19,246 nucleotides of DNA, taken from the NCBI GenBank assembly GCA_047605445.1, contig JASGFP010000083.1, positions 1 through 19,246 on the forward strand, read 5' to 3'. The first letter of the stretch is position 1; every line of letters begins with the position of its first letter. Below the pieces are notes generated by a model, which saw only the letters and a program-made list of their open reading frames with translations, was not told the DNA's origin and made no database searches. Source of the DNA: JAJXWB01 sp047605445 (GTDB taxonomy: Bacteria; Pseudomonadota; Alphaproteobacteria; Rhizobiales; Beijerinckiaceae). Shown one piece after another: positions 15,260-19,246 of the stretch. A program made the position numbers and the translations under genes.

Positions 15260-15634
15260 TCAGCGCTCCAGACGGCCCTGCTCCGCCTTGTTGGCGTATT
15301 GCAGGGCGACGAGCACGCCCTTGAGCGGCCGCAGCATGCCAAGGCAGACGATCAGCGTCAGCGGCAGGAAGATAACGAGGAAGACCCACATCGGCGGCTC
15401 GTAATTGACCTCGAGCCAGAGCGCGGCGCCGACGATGATGAAGCCTGCGATCAGCATGACAAAGATCGCCGGGCCGTCGCCGGCGTCGGCGAATTTGAGA
15501 TCGAGGCCGCAGACGTTGCAGCGCTCGGCGATCGTGATGAAGCCGTCGAACATCTTGCCCTCGCCGCAGCGCGGGCAGCGGCCGGCCATGCCTGTCGAAT
15601 AGGGGGAAAGAGGCGGATATCGGTCATAGGCCAT
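15260..15634 (-). CDS. DUF983 zinc-ribbon membrane protein
   Basis: This 124-residue protein is of the DUF983 family. A cytoplasmic N-terminus carries two CxxC pairs, CPRCGEG (Cys20, Cys23) and CNVCGLD (Cys39, Cys42), which look like a zinc ribbon. Two membrane helices follow (about 55-73 and 82-102: FVMLIAGFIIVGAALWL and MWVFLVIFLPLTLIVCLGML), then a short basic tail. The family's biochemical role is not established, but it recurs between ctaE and SURF1 in alphaproteobacteria, suggesting a part in oxidase biogenesis. The ATG at 15632-15634 has GGGGA seven bases upstream, within the U-tract side of the upstream terminator. It is followed after one base by SURF1. Confidence 0.9.
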   Translation of the reverse strand: MAYDRYPPLSPYSTGMAGRCPRCGEGKMFDGFITIAERCNVCGLDLKFADAGDGPAIFVMLIAGFIIVGAALWLEVNYEPPMWVFLVIFLPLTLIVCLGMLRPLKGVLVALQYANKAEQGRLER

Positions 15635-15644
15635 CGGTGGTCCC

Positions 15645-15674
15645 CAAAAGCAAAGGGGCGGCCGAAGCCGCCCC
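15645..15674 (-). terminator. Intrinsic terminator after ctaE
   Basis: On the minus strand an 8-base G+C stem, GGGGCGGC/GCCGCCCC (15655-15662 with 15667-15674), is closed by a UUCG tetraloop. It is followed at once by TTTGCTTTTG. This is a strong factor-independent terminator 20 bases after the ctaE stop. It lies between ctaE and the DUF983-SURF1 pair, so these downstream genes are read either by partial read-through or from an unseen promoter. Confidence 0.85.
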
Positions 15675-15694
15675 CGTATTTGCGCGGCCCGCGA

Positions 15695-16561
15695 TCAGTG
15701 GCCGTGGGCGATCTGCGCGCCCCAGGAGCCCCAGACGTAGATGGCGGCGAAGAGGAACAGCCAGACCACGTCGACGAAATGCCAGTACCACGCGGCGAAT
15801 TCGAAGCCGAGGTGCTGCCTCGGCGTGAACTGGCCCTTCATCGCGCGCACGAGGCAGACGGTCAGGAAGATCGTGCCGACGATGACGTGGAAGCCGTGGA
15901 AGCCCGTGGCCATGAAGAAGGTCGAGCCGTAGATCGAATTCTTGAAGGCGAAGGGCGCGTGCGCATATTCGTAGCCCTGCACGAAGCTGAAGATCAGGCC
16001 GAGCACGATGGTCGCCAGCAGGCCCTTCTTCAGGCCCTCGCGGTCATTGTTGAGCAGTGCGTGATGCGCCCACGTGACGGTCGTGCCCGAGGTCAGCAGC
16101 AGCAGCGTGTTGAGCAGCGGCAGGTGCCAGGGATCGAGCACCTCGATGCCCTTCGGCGGCCAGTGTCCGCCGGTGAATTCGACGCGCGAATATTGAATCG
16201 CCTCGTTGGTGAAGAGGCTGGCGTCGAAGAACGCCCAGAACCACGCGACGAAGAACATGACCTCCGAGGAGATGAAGAGGATCATGCCGTAGCGGTGCGA
16301 GAGCTGGACGACCCGGGTGTGATCGCCGTGCTCGGCCTCGTGAACCACATCGGTCCACCACGCGATCATCACGTAGAGGACGCCAATGAGGCCGGCGCCG
16401 AAAATGTAAGGGCCGACCGGCAGGCCGATCATCTTCAGATTTTTCATCCAGAAGATGGCGCCGACCGCCAGGACGAAGGCGGAGATGGAGCCCATGAGCG
16501 GCCATGGGCTCGGAGGCACGAGATGGTAATCGTGATTTGGCTTCGCGTGACCGTCCGCCAT
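15695..16561 (-). CDS. ctaE: Cytochrome c oxidase subunit III
   Basis: This is an integral membrane subunit of the aa3-type terminal oxidase (288 residues, seven predicted helices). Recognisable stretches are HDYHLVPPSPWP at the start, WTDVVHEAEHGDHT (69-82), RYGMILFISSEVMFFVAWFW with the conserved Glu100, SGTTVTWAHHAL, and FHGFHVIVGTIFL followed by AWYWHFVDVVWLFLF. Subunit III has no metal centres but stabilises turnover of subunit I. The ATG at 16559-16561 is preceded by AGGGGAAG, a strong ribosome-binding site; an in-frame ATG ten codons upstream is rejected. It lies 43 bases after ctaG and ends at a clear intrinsic terminator. Confidence 0.97.
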   Translation of the reverse strand: MADGHAKPNHDYHLVPPSPWPLMGSISAFVLAVGAIFWMKNLKMIGLPVGPYIFGAGLIGVLYVMIAWWTDVVHEAEHGDHTRVVQLSHRYGMILFISSEVMFFVAWFWAFFDASLFTNEAIQYSRVEFTGGHWPPKGIEVLDPWHLPLLNTLLLLTSGTTVTWAHHALLNNDREGLKKGLLATIVLGLIFSFVQGYEYAHAPFAFKNSIYGSTFFMATGFHGFHVIVGTIFLTVCLVRAMKGQFTPRQHLGFEFAAWYWHFVDVVWLFLFAAIYVWGSWGAQIAHGH

Positions 16562-16604
16562 CTTCTTCCCCTTTCGGCCGCTTGGCCGCATGCGACTGTT
16601 TAAA

Positions 16605-17198
16605 TCAGATTCTGGATTTCGGCGCCGTCTGCTCGGCCGAGCGGGCGGGCTTTTTCGATTCGAAGAACGTGTAGCTGAGCGTGATCTGTTCGACCTGCTT
16701 CATCGAAGCGTCTTTCTCGAGCGCAGGATCGAGGAAGAAGACGACGGGCCACTCGGCCGTCTCGTGCGGGCCCAGCGTCTGCTCGGAGAAGCAGAAGCAG
16801 CTCAGTTTGTCGAAATATCCGCCCGCCTGGTCCGGGGTGACATTATAGGCGGCCGTCGCGGAAACGGCGTGGCCCGTGAGATTGGTGACGCGGTAGAAGA
16901 CGGTCTTGGTTTCGCCGGTGCGCAGCGTGATCTGCTTCGTTTCCGGCTCGAACGCCCAAGGCAGGGCGCCGCCGACATTCGAATCGAAGCGCACCGTCAG
17001 CACACGTTCGCCGGGCTTCGCCGGGGCTGCATGCGCGCGCTGGGTCGTGCCGCCATAGCCTGTCACGGCGCAGAACATGCGGTAGAGCGGCACGGCGGCG
17101 AAGGAGAGCCCGAGCATCAATGCCGCAACGCCGGCCGTAATCAACGCCGGCGTACGTCGGTTGCGCGGAGCTGGAGGGCGGGGCGCGGTCGAGTTCAT
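16605..17198 (-). CDS. ctaG: Cytochrome c oxidase assembly copper chaperone CtaG/Cox11
   Basis: This membrane-anchored periplasmic chaperone delivers copper to the CuB site of oxidase subunit I. The 197-residue protein has one N-terminal helix (about 17-37) and the signature LYRMFCAVTGYGGTTQ with Cys43. A Cox11 immunoglobulin-like domain follows, whose copper-binding CFCF motif (Cys134, Cys136) lies in KLSCFCFSEQTLGPHE. VVFFLDP and ITLSYTFFE complete the domain. The ATG at 17196-17198 overlaps the stop of the preceding small gene by one base (TGATG). An upstream in-frame start 22 codons earlier is unlikely. Gene order ctaB-coxF-ctaG-ctaE is the usual one in Rhizobiales. Confidence 0.96.
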   Translation of the reverse strand: MNSTAPRPPAPRNRRTPALITAGVAALMLGLSFAAVPLYRMFCAVTGYGGTTQRAHAAPAKPGERVLTVRFDSNVGGALPWAFEPETKQITLRTGETKTVFYRVTNLTGHAVSATAAYNVTPDQAGGYFDKLSCFCFSEQTLGPHETAEWPVVFFLDPALEKDASMKQVEQITLSYTFFESKKPARSAEQTAPKSRI

Positions 17199-17377
17199 CA
17201 GCCTGCGCCCTTCACTGCGAAGCCGCCGAGCTTGGCGATGGTGACCGCATAGAACAGCACGCACAGCAAGGTGACGGCGAGGCCGATGGCGATGTTGCGC
17301 TGACGGCGCGCCTTGAGTTGCGCCGGCGTCAGCACGACGCCGTCCTGAACGGGGGGATGACGATCGTGCGCGTTCAT
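17198..17377 (-). CDS. coxF: CoxF-like small single-helix protein
   Basis: This 59-residue protein has a polar N-terminus, a basic LKARRQRNIAIG segment and one membrane helix (about 29-49: IAIGLAVTLLCVLFYAVTIAKL). It is encoded between ctaB and ctaG. Small proteins with the pattern RRxRNIAxxLAL...LFYAVTIxKL in this position are called CoxF in Rhizobiales. They are thought to be accessory to oxidase assembly, possibly analogous to the anchor part of the mitochondrial Cox11 complex, but their function is not proven. The start overlaps the ctaB stop by 4 bases (ATGA) and the stop overlaps the ctaG start by one base, so all three are tightly coupled. The symbol rests on position and pattern. Confidence 0.85.
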   Translation of the reverse strand: MNAHDRHPPVQDGVVLTPAQLKARRQRNIAIGLAVTLLCVLFYAVTIAKLGGFAVKGAG

Positions 17378-18327
17378 AGCGCCACGCCCAGCGGCGCGAG
17401 TATTCCGTGCTCGACCACGATGAAGCCGAACAGCAGGAACAGGTGCAGGATCGAATAGCCGAACAATTGCTTGGCCGCCCGATCCTTGTCGCGGCCTTCC
17501 GTGTCGCGCCAGACGACGAAGGCGAGCCAGAGCATGAACAGGCTGGAGGCGAGCGCGAGCACTCCGTAGGCGCGGCCCTCGAAGCCGAGCGCCCAGGGCG
17601 AGACGCACACCGGCACGAGCAGCAGCGAATAGAGGAAGATTTCCAGCCGCGTGCGCTGCGCGCCCTTCACATTGGGCATCATCGGCACGCCGGCGCGTCC
17701 GTAATCGCCGCTCTTGAACAGGGCGAGCGCCCAGAAATGCGGCGGCGTCCAGAAGAATGTGATGGCGAAGAGCGAGAGGCTCTCGATGGAGATCGAGCCC
17801 GTGGCCGCCGCCCAACCGATCATGGGCGGAAAGGCGCCGGCGGCGCCGCCGATCACGATGTTCTGCGGCGTCCAGCGCTTCAGCCACATCGTGTAGACCA
17901 CGGCATAAAAGAAGATGGTGAAGGCGAGAAGCCCGGCCGCAAGCCAGTTGGTCACGACGCCGAGCGTGAAAACGGCGAAGGCCGACAACACGAGGCCAAA
18001 GGACAGCGCCTCGCGCGGCAGAATGCGGCCCGAGGGAATGGCGCGCGTGCGCGTGCGCGTCATGATCGCATCGATGTCGCGATCGTACCACATGTTGAGC
18101 GCGCCCGAGGCGCCCGCGCCAACCGAAATGGCCAGAAGCGCGGCGAAGCCGACGACGGGATGAACATGCGCGGGCGCCGCGAGCAGACCCGCGAGCGCGG
18201 TGAGGATCACCAACGACATGACGCGCGGCTTGAGCAGCGAGACATAGTCGGCAGGCGCGCCGCCGGTCAGTTCGGCCGCGCCGAGGGCAGCCTCCTGGCC
18301 ATTCGCTATAGCGGTCACGTCGGTCAT
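17374..18327 (-). CDS. ctaB: Protoheme IX farnesyltransferase (heme O synthase)
   Basis: This integral membrane prenyltransferase of the UbiA family (317 residues, about nine helices) adds a farnesyl group to heme b, giving heme O, the precursor of heme a. The first Asp-rich motif NMWYDRDID lies at 78-86, followed by the loop RTRTRAIPSGRI. Further on, YTMWLKRWTPQNIVIGG and FPPMIGW mark the conserved mid-part, and FFWTPPHFWALAL with KSGDYGRAGVPMMPNV the second active-site loop. The start at 18325-18327 is 58 bases after ctaD; the ribosome-binding site is weak. The stop overlaps coxF. Heme a synthase (ctaA) is not in the window. Confidence 0.97.
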   Translation of the reverse strand: MTDVTAIANGQEAALGAAELTGGAPADYVSLLKPRVMSLVILTALAGLLAAPAHVHPVVGFAALLAISVGAGASGALNMWYDRDIDAIMTRTRTRAIPSGRILPREALSFGLVLSAFAVFTLGVVTNWLAAGLLAFTIFFYAVVYTMWLKRWTPQNIVIGGAAGAFPPMIGWAAATGSISIESLSLFAITFFWTPPHFWALALFKSGDYGRAGVPMMPNVKGAQRTRLEIFLYSLLLVPVCVSPWALGFEGRAYGVLALASSLFMLWLAFVVWRDTEGRDKDRAAKQLFGYSILHLFLLFGFIVVEHGILAPLGVAL

Positions 18328-18357
18328 ATTGCTCGCTTCATCAACGCATCGTGGAAG

Positions 18358-18377
18358 GCGGCCGGTCGCCCGGCCGC
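18358..18377 (-). terminator. GC hairpin between ctaD and ctaB
   Basis: GCGGCCGG (18358-18365) pairs with CCGGCCGC (18370-18377) around a four-base loop, just after the ctaD stop. On the minus strand no U-tract follows, so it is more likely an mRNA-stabilising or partial attenuating hairpin that sets ctaD expression above that of the downstream assembly genes than a full terminator. Confidence 0.35.
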
Positions 18378-18385
18378 GCTCCGTT

Positions 18386-19246
18386 TCAGTGATCGCCGCC
18401 CGTGATGCGCGGCAGCGTCTCGAACTGGTGGAACGGCGGCGGCGAAGGCAGCGTCCATTCCAGCGTCGTCGCGCCGACGCCCCACGGATTGTCGCCGGCC
18501 ACGCGCTTCTTCGAGAAGGCCTCGATCACGACGAAGAAGAAGCACAGGAGGCTGAGGCCGGCGATGTAGGCGCCGTAGGACGAGAACAGGTTCCAGTAAG
18601 CGTAGGCGTCCGGATAGTCGATATAGCGGCGCGGCATGCCCGACAGGCCGAGGAAGTGTTGCGGGAAGAAGGTCAGGTTGACGCCGATGAACAGCAACCA
18701 GAAATGAACCTTCGCCAGCGTCTCGTTGTACATGTAGCCGGAAATCTTCGGGAACCAGTAGTAGAAGCCCGCGAAGACCCCGAACACCGCGCCCAGCGAC
18801 ATGGTGTAGTGGAAGTGCGCGACGACGTAATAGGTCTCGTGCAGCGCGCGGTCGATGCCCGCATTCGCCAGCACAACGCCGGTAACGCCGCCGACCGTGA
18901 ACACGAAGATGAAGCCGACCGCCCACACCATCGGCGCGCGCATCGAGATCGAGCCGCCCCACATGGTCGCGATCCACGAGAAGATCTTCACGCCGGTGGG
19001 CACCGCGATCACCATGGTCGCAAACACGAAATAGCGCTGCGTGTTGAGCGACAGGCCGACGGTGTACATGTGGTGCGCCCACACGATGAAGCCGACGAAG
19101 CCGATGGCGACCATCGCATAGGCCATGCCGAGATAGCCGAACACGGGCTTTTTCGAGAAGGTCGACACGATGTGGCTGATGATGCCGAAGGCCGGCAGGA
19201 TCAGGATGTAGACTTCCGGGTGGCCGAAGAACCAGAACAGGTGCTG
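18386..19246 (-). CDS. ctaD: Cytochrome c oxidase subunit I, C-terminal part (partial)
   Basis: This is the catalytic heme-copper subunit of the aa3-type oxidase, a proton-pumping reductase of oxygen. The frame stays open to the right edge, so the 286 residues seen are about the C-terminal half. The key residues present are the CuB His and its cross-linked Tyr in WFFGHPEVY (His9 and Tyr13 of the visible part), the CuB pair in VWAHHMYTVG (58-59), the K-channel Lys87 in PTGVKIFSW, and the heme ligands His144 and His146 in VAHFHYTMSLG. The C-terminal tail WTLPSPPPFHQFETLP is typical of alphaproteobacteria. The N-terminal half, including the remaining heme a ligand, lies beyond the window. ctaC is presumably further upstream. 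Confidence 0.97.
   Translation of the reverse strand, partial: QHLFWFFGHPEVYILILPAFGIISHIVSTFSKKPVFGYLGMAYAMVAIGFVGFIVWAHHMYTVGLSLNTQRYFVFATMVIAVPTGVKIFSWIATMWGGSISMRAPMVWAVGFIFVFTVGGVTGVVLANAGIDRALHETYYVVAHFHYTMSLGAVFGVFAGFYYWFPKISGYMYNETLAKVHFWLLFIGVNLTFFPQHFLGLSGMPRRYIDYPDAYAYWNLFSSYGAYIAGLSLLCFFFVVIEAFSKKRVAGDNPWGVGATTLEWTLPSPPPFHQFETLPRITGGDH

Noticed and set aside
18041..18062. Short GCGTGC-type tandem run within ctaB
   Set aside because: It encodes the RTRTR part of a conserved cytoplasmic loop of heme O synthases and is explained by codon choice.
1..19246. Search for CRISPR array, phage genes, transposases, toxin-antitoxin or defence systems
   Set aside because: No direct-repeat array, integrase, transposase or defence-type domain was seen; nearly all coding space is explained by housekeeping families.

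Overview
This window is a GC-rich bacterial chromosome segment. It most likely comes from an alphaproteobacterium of the order Hyphomicrobiales (Rhizobiales), possibly the Methylocystaceae/Beijerinckiaceae side, though the family is only a guess. The evidence is the aa3-type cytochrome oxidase order ctaD-ctaB-coxF-ctaG-ctaE-DUF983-SURF1, the plant/alphaproteobacterial type of glutamate-cysteine ligase, the ispH/thrB/rnhA/peroxiredoxin neighbourhood, palindromic intergenic repeats of a style common in this group, and a small secreted protein resembling the mature N-terminus of Rhizobiales porins. The genome is compact: genes abut or overlap by 1-4 bases, no gap exceeds about 231 bases, and I see no tRNA, rRNA, phage, transposase or CRISPR array.

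Layout. Bases 1-858 (+) hold the tail of a DsbD-N-terminal-like secreted protein and a single-cysteine Prx5-type peroxiredoxin. A palindromic repeat separates these from rnhA and thrB (both -, 970-2586). A second palindromic repeat lies between rnhA and thrB, and a complex inverted-repeat region lies upstream of thrB. An EamA/DMT-type exporter (+, 2801-3700) ends exactly where ispH (-, 3701-4690) ends. gshA (+, 4922-6301) is divergent from ispH and converges on the genes that follow.

From 6317 to the right edge every gene lies on the minus strand. In transcription order from the right these are: ctaD (partial), ctaB, a coxF-like small gene, ctaG and ctaE; then a clear intrinsic terminator; then a DUF983 gene, SURF1, thrC, an M16 peptidase, a GNAT acetyltransferase, a 7TM-PAS-GGDEF-EAL protein, a DsbA-like thiol oxidoreductase, rsmE and the small secreted protein. 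ctaB supplies heme O, ctaG inserts CuB and SURF1 supports heme a insertion, so the right third is a respiratory-oxidase assembly module. thrB and thrC make the last two steps to threonine but sit in separate units about 10 kb apart. gshA, the peroxiredoxin, the DsbA-like protein and the DsbD-like fragment all concern thiol and redox homeostasis.

Most of the window is ordinary housekeeping content. The points worth a second look are the c-di-GMP protein with a degraded GGDEF motif, translationally coupled to a DsbA-like protein; the porin-N-terminus-like small protein; the mutually exclusive hairpins upstream of thrB; the terminator splitting the oxidase cluster; and three distinct palindromic repeats. 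I found no convincing novel multi-gene system.
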